Assembly (NCBI RefSeq): GCF_050847355.1
Contig: NZ_CP193755.1
Coordinates: 2,480,001 to 2,544,000 of the forward strand
Direction: 5' to 3'
Length of the DNA: 64,000 bases
DNA from: Limimaricola sp027213785
Lineage (GTDB): Bacteria; Pseudomonadota; Alphaproteobacteria; Rhodobacterales; Rhodobacteraceae
Positions 17,200 to 24,951 of the stretch are shown one piece after another. The notes below the pieces were generated by a model. That model worked only from the letters and a program-made list of their open reading frames with translations. It did no database searches and had not been told where the DNA came from. How positions within the stretch are numbered: position 1 is the stretch's first letter; each line of letters begins with the position of its first letter. The position numbers and the translations under genes were made by a program.

Positions 17200-17201
17200 G
17201 G

Positions 17202-18029
17202 TCACTTGGAGAACAACACCGGCCGCCTGGCGTGGCGCAGGAGGCTCCACGTCACCGTCCCGAGCACGAAGTCGTAGGCGCGCGAATGGCCGAAGGCTCC
17301 GGTGACGATCAACCCCGCCCCCGTCTGGAACGCCTCGCGCTCGAGAATTTCGCTGATCTTCGATGACTCGGCCTCGCGATGCACGACCCTCGCTCTCAGG
17401 CCATGGCGGCTCAGCATCGTGGCCATGTCCTGCGCCGGGTAGTGGTGCGCGTCACGGTCGGGCAGCTTTGCCACGCTGAGCAACGTGACCTCCGCCCCCT
17501 TCTCCAGCAAATCGACGGCGTCGTGCGCCGCACGCGCGGCCTCGCGGGTCTCGCTCCAACCGATCACCGCGGCGCGCCCCAGCGGCGCGGGCTCCCATCC
17601 CGGCGGAATCACAAGAACCGGTCGACCGGAGGCGCGGATGATCTCCGCCTCACCGCGACCAATGCGATCTCCGTCGGGGCGCCCCGCCATCACCAGGTCA
17701 GCGGCGCGCACGCTCTCGACCATCCGTTCGGCGGGGGTGATGTATTTCGCCCCGAGGCAACGCCACTCCCCCGCGACACCCTCAGCCGCGACGCGCGCAT
17801 CGAACAAGGCCTGCATCTCGCGGGCGGCGTCGTGCTGGCGGTCGCGGAGTTGCGACAGGAACTCGCCGGTCATGTGCGATGAGACGGCCGGGTAGATCTG
17901 CGGATCGGGCATCACATGGAGGCCAAGCAAATGCGCGCCCTTCTCGCGCGCCAGCGCGACCCCGGCCCGAATGAGCGTCTCGGCCTGTGCCGCGTCGGTG
18001 AAGCACAGGGCTATGGTGCTGATTGTCAT
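17202..18029 (-). CDS. Universal stress protein with two Usp domains
   Basis: A 275-residue protein made of two Usp folds. The first (residues 1 to about 145) begins MTISTIALCFTDAAQAETL. The second ends with GAFGHSRAYDFVLGTVTWSLL, which carries the G-x2-G-x9-G-T nucleotide-binding pattern. The first domain lacks a full copy of that motif (AGRPDGDRIGRGEAEII). Proteins of this kind protect cells during oxygen limitation and energy starvation; a specific target is unknown. The gene lies 14 bases downstream of a second, interrupted two-domain Usp gene on the same strand, and both would share the FNR box at 18973-18986. Confidence 0.87.
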   Translation of the reverse strand: MTISTIALCFTDAAQAETLIRAGVALAREKGAHLLGLHVMPDPQIYPAVSSHMTGEFLSQLRDRQHDAAREMQALFDARVAAEGVAGEWRCLGAKYITPAERMVESVRAADLVMAGRPDGDRIGRGEAEIIRASGRPVLVIPPGWEPAPLGRAAVIGWSETREAARAAHDAVDLLEKGAEVTLLSVAKLPDRDAHHYPAQDMATMLSRHGLRARVVHREAESSKISEILEREAFQTGAGLIVTGAFGHSRAYDFVLGTVTWSLLRHARRPVLFSK

Positions 18030-18043
18030 GGCTCAATCTCCTT

Positions 18044-18898
18044 CTATCCGGCGGTCCGGAACGGCGGCGGCACGGCGAGCAGGTCGCAGGGCGGGTCCGC
18101 CATCAGGCCGCGCGCCACGCTGCCCAGCAGCGCTTCGGACAGCCGTGGCCGCGCATGGGTGCCGACCGCGAGCAGATCCGCCGGCTCGGTCGCCAGCGTG
18201 CGGCGGATCGCGGCCTCCGGCGCATCCTCGACGAAGATGCGCTCCGCGCCGGCTAGCCGCGTTTCCAATCCGCCGAGGAATGTGGCCATGTCGGTTTCGG
18301 CGGTCTCGCGCTGGCGGCGACGTTCGGCATGCAGCAGCGAGCGTCGGCTCTCGCCGCCGAGCAGGAACCGGAAGGGCACGCTGTGAGCATGTAGCAGGCG
18401 GGTGGTCGCATTCGGCGCGAGACGCAGCGCCGCCTCGAGTGCGGCGCGCGCGGCGAGCGAGAAATCGGTGGCCGCGAGCAGCGAGCCGTAGGGGCTGACC
18501 GGGTCGCCACGCACGACGAGCAGCGGCGTGTCGCAGGCCTTGGCAACGCGCTCGACCGTGGTGCCGCGGAACAGCTCCGCGATCCCGGCATGGCGGTGCG
18601 CCCCCATCACCAGAAGATCCGCCTCGGCGGCGGCGTCGAGGATCGTCATCCAGGGCGTGCCGAACTCGAGCCGGCTCCGGACTCAACCGTTCAGCCGAGC
18701 GCGCAGGGCCGCGACCTCCGTCGCGAGCCGCCCGCCCGCGACGCGTTCGAACTCGGCCCGCAGATCGTCCGGCAAATCGTCGCGCAGGACATGCAGGACC
18801 TCCAGCCCGGCGCCCAGCGCCTCCGCCAGCATCGCCGCCCGCCGCAACGCGCGGGCGCCCTGCCCCGTCAGATCCGTCGCGACCAGAATCCGCTCCAT
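18044..18898 (-). pseudogene. Two-domain universal stress protein interrupted by an in-frame TGA
   Basis: Read from the ATG at 18898, MERILVATDLTGQGARAL begins a Usp domain. A TGA at 18683-18685 follows ARLNG. Without any change of frame the sequence then continues as VRSRLEFGTPWMTILDAAAE, the expected rest of the domain, then GAHRHAGIAELFRGTTVERV and a complete second Usp domain to 18044. The whole is 285 codons, the normal size. The gene is therefore either inactivated by a single substitution, split into a 71-residue peptide plus a 201-residue product restarting at the ATG at 18649, or affected by a sequencing error. An upstream GTG at 18913 is a less likely start. Confidence 0.75.
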
Positions 18899-18972
18899 GC
18901 CTTCTATCCCCACCCGGGAACGCGTCTCGCCCCTATGTCGGCCAGCTTGGTCCGCCCCCCCCCGGGGCTGCC

Positions 18973-18986
18973 TTGATGCAGGTCAA
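18973..18986. promoter_or_regulatory. FNR box between Usp genes and cytochrome c gene
   Basis: TTGAT-GCAG-GTCAA fits the FNR consensus fully. It lies in the divergent gap, 74 bases from the stress-protein start on the minus strand and 52 bases from the cytochrome gene on the plus strand, so one site could serve both. For the plus direction a class II start would fall near 19021, 18 bases before the cytochrome ATG. The -10 elements in both directions are weak by eye. Confidence 0.7.
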
Positions 18987-19038
18987 GGTCCGTGGCGCGT
19001 TCACCGGCGAAGCTGGGGCCGCAGCAAAGGAGCCGATC

Positions 19039-19452
19039 ATGCGACCGTTACTCCCTTTCGTTCTTCTCATCGCCGGCACGACGCAGGCGCAGGAGGTGGA
19101 GGACCCGCTTTCGATTGAGGCGGGCCACGATCTCTACATGGTTTTCTGCCAGTCCTGCCACGGCCCGGAGGCTCGCGGTGACGGGCCCTTCGCCGAGATG
19201 CTCAGGCGCGTGCCGCCGGATCTCACCCGGTTGTCGGAGCGCAATGGCGGCAGCTTTCCGGTTGCCCGCGCCACGCGCCAGATCGACGGCCGCGATCCCC
19301 TGCTGGGCCATGGCGGCGAGATGCCGGTCTTCGGACCGGTCTTCGACACCGATTTCGGCACGCTTTCGACCCAGTCCGGCCAGCCGGTGCTGACCAGCCA
19401 GTCGATCACCGACCTGATCCACTGGCTCGAGAGCATCCAGGTCGCGGGCTGA
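19039..19452 (+). CDS. Periplasmic c-type cytochrome, one haem
   Basis: A 137-residue protein. A signal peptide (MRPLLPFVLLIAGTTQA) is followed by a class I cytochrome c fold with the haem motif CQSCH at about residues 38-42 and a likely axial Met in GEMPVFG. The start at 19039 has AAAGGAG nine bases upstream; an in-frame ATG at 18973 would fall inside the FNR box and is rejected. It should carry electrons in the periplasm, presumably towards a terminal oxidase or reductase at low oxygen. The VIT1/CCC1 transporter gene starts two bases after its stop, so the two are co-transcribed. Confidence 0.88.
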   Translation: MRPLLPFVLLIAGTTQAQEVEDPLSIEAGHDLYMVFCQSCHGPEARGDGPFAEMLRRVPPDLTRLSERNGGSFPVARATRQIDGRDPLLGHGGEMPVFGPVFDTDFGTLSTQSGQPVLTSQSITDLIHWLESIQVAG

Positions 19453-19454
19453 GC

Positions 19455-20192
19455 ATGCCGCGTTTCGGCCAGCGTCCCGCCGATCATGGCCACGGCCAGG
19501 CCGAGATCGCGCAACGTCTGGCCCGCGCCGGGCAAGGCGGGCATCTGAAGGACGCGATCTACGGCGCGATGGACGGGGCGGTGACCACCTTCGCCATCGT
19601 CGCGGGGGTGCAGGGCGCCGGGTTGCCGCCCGCGATCATCCTCGCGCTGGGTGCCGCCAACCTCCTGGCCGACGGGTTCTCGATGGCGGCGGGCAACTAT
19701 GCCGGCACCAAGGCCGAGCGCGACGACGCCGCCCGGCTCAGGGCGGTCGAAGAGCGTCATATCGATCTCTACCCCGAAGGCGAGCGCGAGGAGATCCGCC
19801 AGATCCTCGCGGCCAAGGGCCTCGATGGTTCGGTTCTGGAACGCGCGGTGACCGCGATCTCGCGCGACCGCCGCGCCTGGGTGGAGCTGATGCTGGTCGA
19901 CGAATACGGGCTGAGCCCAAGGGCCCCGGCCCCCCTGCCCGCCGCGCTGGTGACATTCGCGGCCTTCCTCACCGCCGGCCTGGTGCCGCTCGCGCCCTTC
20001 GCGCTCGGCCTCGGGGCGGCTTTCGGTCTGTCGGTCGCCATGACCGGGGCCGCCTTCTTCGCGATCGGCGCGCTGAAGAGCCGCTGGTCGCTGGCGCCGT
20101 GGTGGCGCTCGGGCCTCGAGACGCTGGCGATCGGCGGCACGGCAGCCGCGATCGCCTATCTGGTCGGATCGCTGTTTCGCGGGGTCGGCTAG
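19455..20192 (+). CDS. VIT1/CCC1-family Fe2+/Mn2+ transporter
   Basis: A 245-residue membrane protein of the VIT1/CCC1 family. The first helices carry the typical LKDAIYGAMDGAVTTFAIVAGV and GAANLLADGFSMAAGNY stretches. A hydrophilic metal-binding loop rich in Asp and Glu follows (residues about 85-145, ERDDAARLRAVEERHIDLYPEGE), and then three more helices. Relatives move ferrous iron or manganese out of the cytoplasm or into stores. Located directly behind a cytochrome c gene and an FNR box, it may handle the Fe2+ that accumulates when oxygen falls. The start at 19455 is set by proximity to the cytochrome stop. Confidence 0.88.
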   Translation: MPRFGQRPADHGHGQAEIAQRLARAGQGGHLKDAIYGAMDGAVTTFAIVAGVQGAGLPPAIILALGAANLLADGFSMAAGNYAGTKAERDDAARLRAVEERHIDLYPEGEREEIRQILAAKGLDGSVLERAVTAISRDRRAWVELMLVDEYGLSPRAPAPLPAALVTFAAFLTAGLVPLAPFALGLGAAFGLSVAMTGAAFFAIGALKSRWSLAPWWRSGLETLAIGGTAAAIAYLVGSLFRGVG

Positions 20193-20283
20193 AGGATATC
20201 CGGCTATCGCAACCCAAACTCCGCGGGGGCCGATCCTCCGACGCAGACGTGGCCATTTCCGTCATCCTCGCCTCGGTCGGGAG

Positions 20284-20485
20284 CTACACCCCTGCGACGG
20301 GCACGGCATTCTCCAAGTCAACACGAACCAGCCGCGTCGGGTCGAGGATGCCTTGCTCGACGAGGTCCACATACACCGCGCGCGGCGTCGCAGCGGTGAT
20401 GGCCGCTGCGCTTGATCGGCCCGGCCACCACCCCTCCATCTGCCACGGAGCTCTCGGCGATCAGCCGGGCCTTTGGAAGATCCCG
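20284..20485 (-). pseudogene. Frameshifted remnant of the groEL 3' end
   Basis: On the minus strand one frame reads ARLIAESSVADGGVVAGPI, matching the GroEL pattern RQIAENAGxDGSVVxGKI. After a frameshift a second frame reads TPRAVYVDLVEQGILDPTRL and then VRVDLENAVPVAGV before a TAG at 20284-20286. This corresponds to GroEL YVDMIEAGIIDPTKVTRTALQNAASVAG near its C-terminus. Nothing of the other 450 or so GroEL residues is present. It is therefore a fragment left behind by deletion, not a working chaperonin. It lies just downstream of ftsH on the same strand. Confidence 0.65.
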
Positions 20486-20559
20486 TATCTGGTGCGATGG
20501 AATCGGGCGCACCCGGTCGCCTCGGCTTCTAGCGGACCGATCAGGGCGCCGATCCCTCG

Positions 20560-22461
20560 TCAGGGACACGCCGACACCTGCGGGGCGATCACGGTGACTC
20601 TCCCTTCCGGATCGAGACAGCGGCGGATCTCGTCGGCATCGAGGGTTTCCCGCGCCTCCAGCGCCTCGACCAGGTTGTCGATCTCCGAGCGGTGCCGTTC
20701 GAGGATCTCGGTCGCCCGGCGCTCCGCGTCCTTGAGCAGCGCCATCACCGCCCGGTCGACCCGGGCCGCCGTCTCGTCGGCATGGCTGCGCGGCTGCGCG
20801 ATGGACTGGCCGATGAAGGGATGGTCCTCGCTCTGCTTCAGATCGACCGGGCCGAGCGCCTCGTCCATACCCCAGCGCGACACCATGGCGCGCGCGAGCC
20901 CGGTGGCGCGGCGGATGTCGTCGTCGGCCCCGGAGCTGACCGACCCGAGCAGCGTCCGCTCGGCCGCCCGTCCGCCGAGCAACGCGACCAGCTGCCCGCG
21001 CAGATAGGCCTCGTCGAGCGTGTGGCGCTCCGCCTCGGGCAGCATGTGCGTGCCGCCCAGCGCGCGGCCGCGTGGAATGATCGTCACCTTGTACAGCGGG
21101 TCGGCGCCGGGTGTGTAGAAGGCGGCAGCGGTGTGCCCGGCCTCGTGAACCGCGAGCCGGTGCCGTTCCTCGGGGCGGATCGCCAGCGAGCGCACCGTGC
21201 CCATCATCACCTTGTCGCGCGCTTCCTCCAGATCGGCGCGGGTGATGCCCGTCCCGCTGCGCCGCGCCGCCATGATCGCGGCCTCGTTGAGCAGGTTCTT
21301 CAGATCCGCGCCGGAAAATCCCGGCGTGCCGGCCGCGATCGCATCGAGATCCTCCGCGTTCGTCAGCGGCAGGCGTCCGGCATGGATGTCGAGGATGGCG
21401 CGCCGTGCGGCCCGGTCGGGCAGTTCGAGCGTGACGTGCCGGTCGAAGCGGCCCGGGCGCAGCAGCGCCGGGTCGAGCACGTCGGGCCGGTTGGTCGCCG
21501 CCAGCACGACCACCGCCTCGCGCCCGCCGAAGCCGTCGAGCTCGGCGAGGATCTGGTTCAGCGTCTGCTCGCGTTCGTCATGCCCCCCGCCCAGCCCGGT
21601 GCCGCGGGTCCGGCCGATGCTGTCGAGTTCGTCGATGAAGATCACCGCCGGGGCTGCAGCCCGCGCGGCCTCGAACATCTTGCGCACCCGGCCAGCCCCC
21701 ACGCCGACGAAGATCTCGATGAATTCGGAGCCCGAGGTCGAGAAGAACGGCACGTCGGCCTCGCCGGCCAGCGCCTTGGCCAGAAGCGTCTTGCCGGTGC
21801 CCGGCGGCCCGACCAGCAGCACGCCATGCGGCACCTCGGCGCCGACGCGCTGGAACCGGTCCGCGTCGCGCAGGAACTCGACAAGCTCGGCCACCTCGCG
21901 CTTGGCCTGGTCCTGCCCGGCCACGTCGTCGAAGGTGACCTCCTGCGCCGGTCGGCTGGGCTTGGTGAAACGGCCACCCAGCAGCCCGCCCGCGCCGAAG
22001 CCGCCCGCCCCCGGGCCAAGGCCACCGGCCATCCGCCCGATCAGGCGGCGCTGCAGCCAGAAATACGCTCCGAGGATCACGACCCATGGCAGCAGCAGGC
22101 TCAACAGCGAGATGTCTCGCGGCTCTGTCGCGCTCACCTCGACCCGCATCGTCTCGAGCAGGGGCAGCAAGCCGGGATCTCCCTGGACCGGCGTCACCGC
22201 CCGGTACCGCGTCTCGCCGCTGCCTGTGGTTCCGGGGGCGGACACGACGATGCCGTGCTCCTGCAATTCGGCGCTGGCGACCTCGCCCGTCTCGATCATG
22301 CGCTTGACGGCGCTGTAGGAGATTTCCTCGGGCGCCTCGTCGGGCAGAAACCAGATCGCGCCCAGTATCAACAGCGCCCAGAAGACCCCGACCCATAGCC
22401 ACTGATTGGCCAGCGGCCAGCGCGGACCGGGCTCCGGAGATCGCTTGTCCCTGTCCGTCAT
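20560..22461 (-). CDS. ftsH: FtsH-type ATP-dependent zinc metalloprotease (accessory copy)
   Basis: A 633-residue membrane protease. It has two N-terminal membrane helices (about residues 20-40 and 118-138) around a periplasmic domain. The AAA module carries GPPGTGKT, VIFIDELDSIG and an arginine finger in RPGRFDR. The protease domain has HEAGH with a third zinc ligand in GADDDIRRAT. It degrades misfolded membrane and some cytosolic proteins. The start at 22461 has GGGAGG six bases upstream; a start at 22485 would put the ribosome-binding sequence inside the gene. An FNR box sits at -41.5 of its promoter, so this is likely a low-oxygen FtsH beside a separate housekeeping copy elsewhere. The groEL remnant lies directly downstream. 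Confidence 0.92.
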   Translation of the reverse strand: MTDRDKRSPEPGPRWPLANQWLWVGVFWALLILGAIWFLPDEAPEEISYSAVKRMIETGEVASAELQEHGIVVSAPGTTGSGETRYRAVTPVQGDPGLLPLLETMRVEVSATEPRDISLLSLLLPWVVILGAYFWLQRRLIGRMAGGLGPGAGGFGAGGLLGGRFTKPSRPAQEVTFDDVAGQDQAKREVAELVEFLRDADRFQRVGAEVPHGVLLVGPPGTGKTLLAKALAGEADVPFFSTSGSEFIEIFVGVGAGRVRKMFEAARAAAPAVIFIDELDSIGRTRGTGLGGGHDEREQTLNQILAELDGFGGREAVVVLAATNRPDVLDPALLRPGRFDRHVTLELPDRAARRAILDIHAGRLPLTNAEDLDAIAAGTPGFSGADLKNLLNEAAIMAARRSGTGITRADLEEARDKVMMGTVRSLAIRPEERHRLAVHEAGHTAAAFYTPGADPLYKVTIIPRGRALGGTHMLPEAERHTLDEAYLRGQLVALLGGRAAERTLLGSVSSGADDDIRRATGLARAMVSRWGMDEALGPVDLKQSEDHPFIGQSIAQPRSHADETAARVDRAVMALLKDAERRATEILERHRSEIDNLVEALEARETLDADEIRRCLDPEGRVTVIAPQVSACP

Positions 22462-22491
22462 CACGCCCCTCCCGCGTCCGATCACGGAACG

Positions 22492-22533
22492 GGTCTACCG
22501 GATGGCCGGTTCTCCGGCCTTGATGCAGGTCAA
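22492..22533 (-). promoter_or_regulatory. FNR-dependent promoter of ftsH
   Basis: TTGAT-GCAG-GTCAA (22520-22533) is a full FNR box. On the minus strand TAGACC (22492-22497) is the -10 element, giving a start near 22485 with the box centred at -41.5. The leader to the ftsH ATG is about 24 bases and contains GGGAGG. Confidence 0.68.
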
Positions 22534-22562
22534 GCCGAGCGATTGCGTCAGGCCAGAGCCTG

Positions 22563-22576
22563 TTTGCGGCAGGTCA
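22563..22576 (+). promoter_or_regulatory. Half-conserved FNR-like site before the phosphoribosyltransferase remnant
   Basis: TTGCG-GCAG-GTCAA keeps the right half-site and spacer of the neighbouring FNR box 43 bases away but has a changed left half. With CTATGC (22599-22604) as -10 the box would again sit at -41.5 relative to a start near 22611, just ahead of the remnant at 22629. It looks like a decaying FNR promoter. Confidence 0.4.
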
Positions 22577-22628
22577 AGGCATTTCGATCCGGCGGGCGCT
22601 ATGCCAACGGCGCCACAGGAGAAGGCCA

Positions 22629-22846
22629 ATGTGTTCAGGCCGAGCCGAAGCCGGGCAGCGGCTGGCGCCGCTCTTCGTGGACCTGCGCCTGCAACGCCCT
22701 ATCGTCTTCGCACTACCGCGCGGCAGAGTGCTGGTTGCCATTCCGGTCGCGCTGGCGCTGAACGCACCGCTGGACTTGTTGATGCTCCGCCAGTTCGGCA
22801 CACTTGGCGCCAAGGAGGTGGCACTTGGCATGGAGGTCGCCCTCCT
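22629..22846 (+). pseudogene. Truncated phosphoribosyltransferase-like gene
   Basis: The frame from 22629 gives about 70 residues (AGQRLAPLFVDLRLQRPIVF, ALPRGRVLVAIPVALALNAP, LDLLMLRQFGTLGAKEVALG). They follow the N-terminal pattern of the stress-linked phosphoribosyltransferase family, where VVLALPRGGVPVA, GAPLDVLVVRKLGAP and ELAMGA are usual. The active-site PRPP loop and the C-terminal half are absent; the frame then runs antisense to the stress-protein gene and loses all similarity. GGR in place of the usual GG(V/I) region may also be damaging. It is best read as a gene stump behind a decaying FNR-type promoter. Confidence 0.55.
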
Positions 22847-23003
22847 GCTCGTGCTGGGGGTCAGGGCCTCTCATTGCGGCTTGCGGCCGCAGCGGGCCTG
22901 CCGGGACGCGCCCTCGATCCCCCTGCGTGGTGAAGACCGGCCCCCGGACTTCGGGCCGGTCGGTCACGGTCATGCCGTTTCCCGGCCAACGGGCCCTAGC
23001 CGC

Positions 23004-23438
23004 TCAGCCCGGCAAGGTCACATCCTCGCGCACCAGCAGGACCGATGCCGCGACATGCGTGGCGACGTGGCCGCCATGCGACGGCCAGAAGTAATCTCCT
23101 GCGCCGGGGCGGTGACTGGCCATGATCACCAGATCCGGATTCAGCCCATCGATCTCCCTCGAGAGGAAATGGTCGAGATCGCCGGACAGGTCGTTCACCA
23201 CGAACATGTGCGAGGCGGCTTCGGCGCCGTCGACCTCCGAGCGGGAGGCGACGAAGGCGCGGAGCTTTCCTTCGAACTCCTCGGGGCTGCGGGCGATCGT
23301 GCTCGGGGCCGAAGGGGTCGCTGAAATGTAGGTGACCCTTGCCCCGTAATGGCGGGCCGCGTCCGCCGCGACCCGCAGCGCACGCTGCATCTGGTCCAGG
23401 TGCCGCAGGTCAACGGGCACCACGATATGTCTGAACAT
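23004..23438 (-). CDS. Universal stress protein, single Usp domain
   Basis: A 144-residue single-domain Usp beginning MFRHIVVPVDLRHLDQMQRA. The end (MASHRPGAGDYFWPSHGGHVATHVAASVLLVRE) corresponds to the nucleotide-binding segment, but the canonical G-x2-G-x9-G-S/T is not preserved, so it may belong to the non-ATP-binding Usp class. I chose the ATG at 23438 over 23450 because GGAGG then lies five bases upstream. It stands 300 bases downstream of the FNR box at 23737-23750, with an unusually long leader between them. It is the only single-domain Usp in the window. Confidence 0.85.
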   Translation of the reverse strand: MFRHIVVPVDLRHLDQMQRALRVAADAARHYGARVTYISATPSAPSTIARSPEEFEGKLRAFVASRSEVDGAEAASHMFVVNDLSGDLDHFLSREIDGLNPDLVIMASHRPGAGDYFWPSHGGHVATHVAASVLLVREDVTLPG

Positions 23439-23902
23439 CCTAGCCTCCATTCGATTAGAAGCGCGGGAGCCGCCCCGCGCAGCTGCGGCAGGCCGGCCCA
23501 GGGGGGCAACGGCTCACGCTCCGGGGGCCGGAGCGCTCATGCGGCGACCACGAAACCGAGACGCGCGGGTCCGAGGCCGGAACCAGTGAAGTCGAGCAGG
23601 GCCGACTGGATCGTCGCTCAATCGGTGCCCCCTTCTCTTCGCCTTCGAGGTCGAAGCTGTGGCCTCGATCTAGCATCCACTGCCACCGTGCCTCACCGGC
23701 ACTGTCGCTTCATGCCACGAACGGAGGGCCCCGGGTTTGACCGAGGTCAAGGATGGGCGATTTTCGCCATGATGTCTGCTACCGAGGGGCCTGCCCGGAC
23801 CTCGCGATGCCTTCCGGTGCATGGGCCGCCGCGTGGCATGGCGACGCTTCAGCGATGGCACGTGGGGCTCGTCACGCCCTTGCCGCACCGGGCCCATCTG
23901 CT
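23439..23902 (-). other. 464-base gap with FNR box and hairpin
   Basis: No protein gene is supported here. The gap contains a perfect FNR box at 23737-23750 (listed separately). It also has a perfect hairpin GCTCCGG-GGG-CCGGAGC at 23518-23534, seven base pairs with no T-run. If the box drives the stress-protein gene, the transcript would carry a leader of about 260 bases that includes this hairpin. Confidence 0.45.
23737..23750. promoter_or_regulatory. FNR box upstream of the single-domain Usp gene
   Basis: TTGAC-CGAG-GTCAA matches the consensus at every defined position. On the minus strand it faces the stress-protein gene 300 bases away; on the plus strand no gene follows. The -10 candidates in either direction are poor, so its target is less certain than for the other boxes. 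Confidence 0.6.
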
Positions 23903-24910
23903 TCAGCTTTGCCTTAACGGCACAAGCACCGCCGCCCCCTGCAAGCGCCCGGATCTCAGATCCTCCAACGCCTCGTTCGCCGACTGCAGCGGATAGGCGG
24001 TAGCATGGGTCTCGATGCCCGCCTCGAGGGCGCGCGCGAGGAAGTCGCGCCCGTCGGCCCGGGTCAGATTGGCGACGGATCGGATGGACCGCTCCTCCCA
24101 GAGATCGGCATAGGGAAAGGCGGGAATGTCGCTCATATGGATGCCGCCGCAGACCACCGTGCCGCCCTTGCGCACCCTTCTGAGCGCCAACGGCACCAAG
24201 GCTCCCACCGGTGCGAAGATCAGCGCGACGTCGAGCGACACGGGAGGCGAACTGTCGGAACCTCCGGCCCAGACCGCCCCGAGACTGCGCGCGAAGGCCT
24301 GCCCCTCGGTGTCGCCGGGCCGGGTGAAGGCATAGACTTCCTGCCCCCGCGAGGTGCAGAACTGGCACAGCAGATGCGCCGCCGCGCCGAAGCCGTAGAT
24401 TCCGATCCGCCGGGCGGGGCCGGCCAGCCGAAGCGTCCTGTAGCCGATCAGCCCGGCGCAAAGGAGCGGCGCCAATGCCACGGGATCGGCCGCATCCGGT
24501 AGCGGGAACACGAAGCGTGCATCGGCCACGCAATGCTCGGCATAACCGCCGTCACGGGTATAGCCGGTGAAAAGCGGCGCATCGCACAGGTTCTCGCGAT
24601 CCTCCTCGCAATATCCGCAGCACCCGCAGCTGCGCCCGAGCCAGCCAATCCCGACCCTCTGGCCGATCGCCGGAACCGTCATGCCCGCCCCCAAACCCTC
24701 GACCCGCCCGACGATCTCGTGGCCGGGAATCAACGGCAGAACGGGGTCCGCGAGTTCGCCGTCGAGAATATGCAGGTCGGTCCGGCAGACGCCGCAGGCC
24801 TCCACCCTCAGGCCGATCTCGCCGGGTCCCGGTCGAGGACGCTCGACCTCGCGCCATTCGAGCGGTGTGCCCGGCCTCGCCAGAACCATCGCGTGCATCG
24901 AACCGGCCAT
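23903..24910 (-). CDS. Zinc-dependent alcohol dehydrogenase
   Basis: A 335-residue medium-chain dehydrogenase. It has the catalytic-zinc ligands CGVCRTDLH and GHE, the structural-zinc cluster CGCCGYCEEDRENLC (four Cys), and a nucleotide-binding loop GIYGFGAAAH. The form resembles single-zinc-family alcohol dehydrogenases that often accompany anaerobic stress genes. It would interconvert an alcohol and aldehyde with NAD(H), and in this setting probably re-oxidises NADH. The start shown is an ATG at 24910; an ATG at 24898 is possible and neither has a strong ribosome-binding sequence. It follows fnrL by 41 bases on the same strand, so it is probably in one transcript with it. Confidence 0.87.
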   Translation of the reverse strand: MAGSMHAMVLARPGTPLEWREVERPRPGPGEIGLRVEACGVCRTDLHILDGELADPVLPLIPGHEIVGRVEGLGAGMTVPAIGQRVGIGWLGRSCGCCGYCEEDRENLCDAPLFTGYTRDGGYAEHCVADARFVFPLPDAADPVALAPLLCAGLIGYRTLRLAGPARRIGIYGFGAAAHLLCQFCTSRGQEVYAFTRPGDTEGQAFARSLGAVWAGGSDSSPPVSLDVALIFAPVGALVPLALRRVRKGGTVVCGGIHMSDIPAFPYADLWEERSIRSVANLTRADGRDFLARALEAGIETHATAYPLQSANEALEDLRSGRLQGAAVLVPLRQS

Positions 24911-24951
24911 GGGCAGGTTTCCCGTTGCAGGCCGCCCGACCGGGGGGCGCG

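Noticed and set aside
18683..18685. TGA in the stress-protein gene read as selenocysteine
   Set aside because: No selenocysteine insertion hairpin is apparent and the family has no Cys at this linker position; nonsense mutation or sequence error is simpler.
23670..24533. A long frame overlapping the alcohol dehydrogenase gene in another frame
   Set aside because: It is an Arg-rich out-of-frame reading of the zinc dehydrogenase; only the 23903-24910 frame carries the zinc and cofactor motifs.
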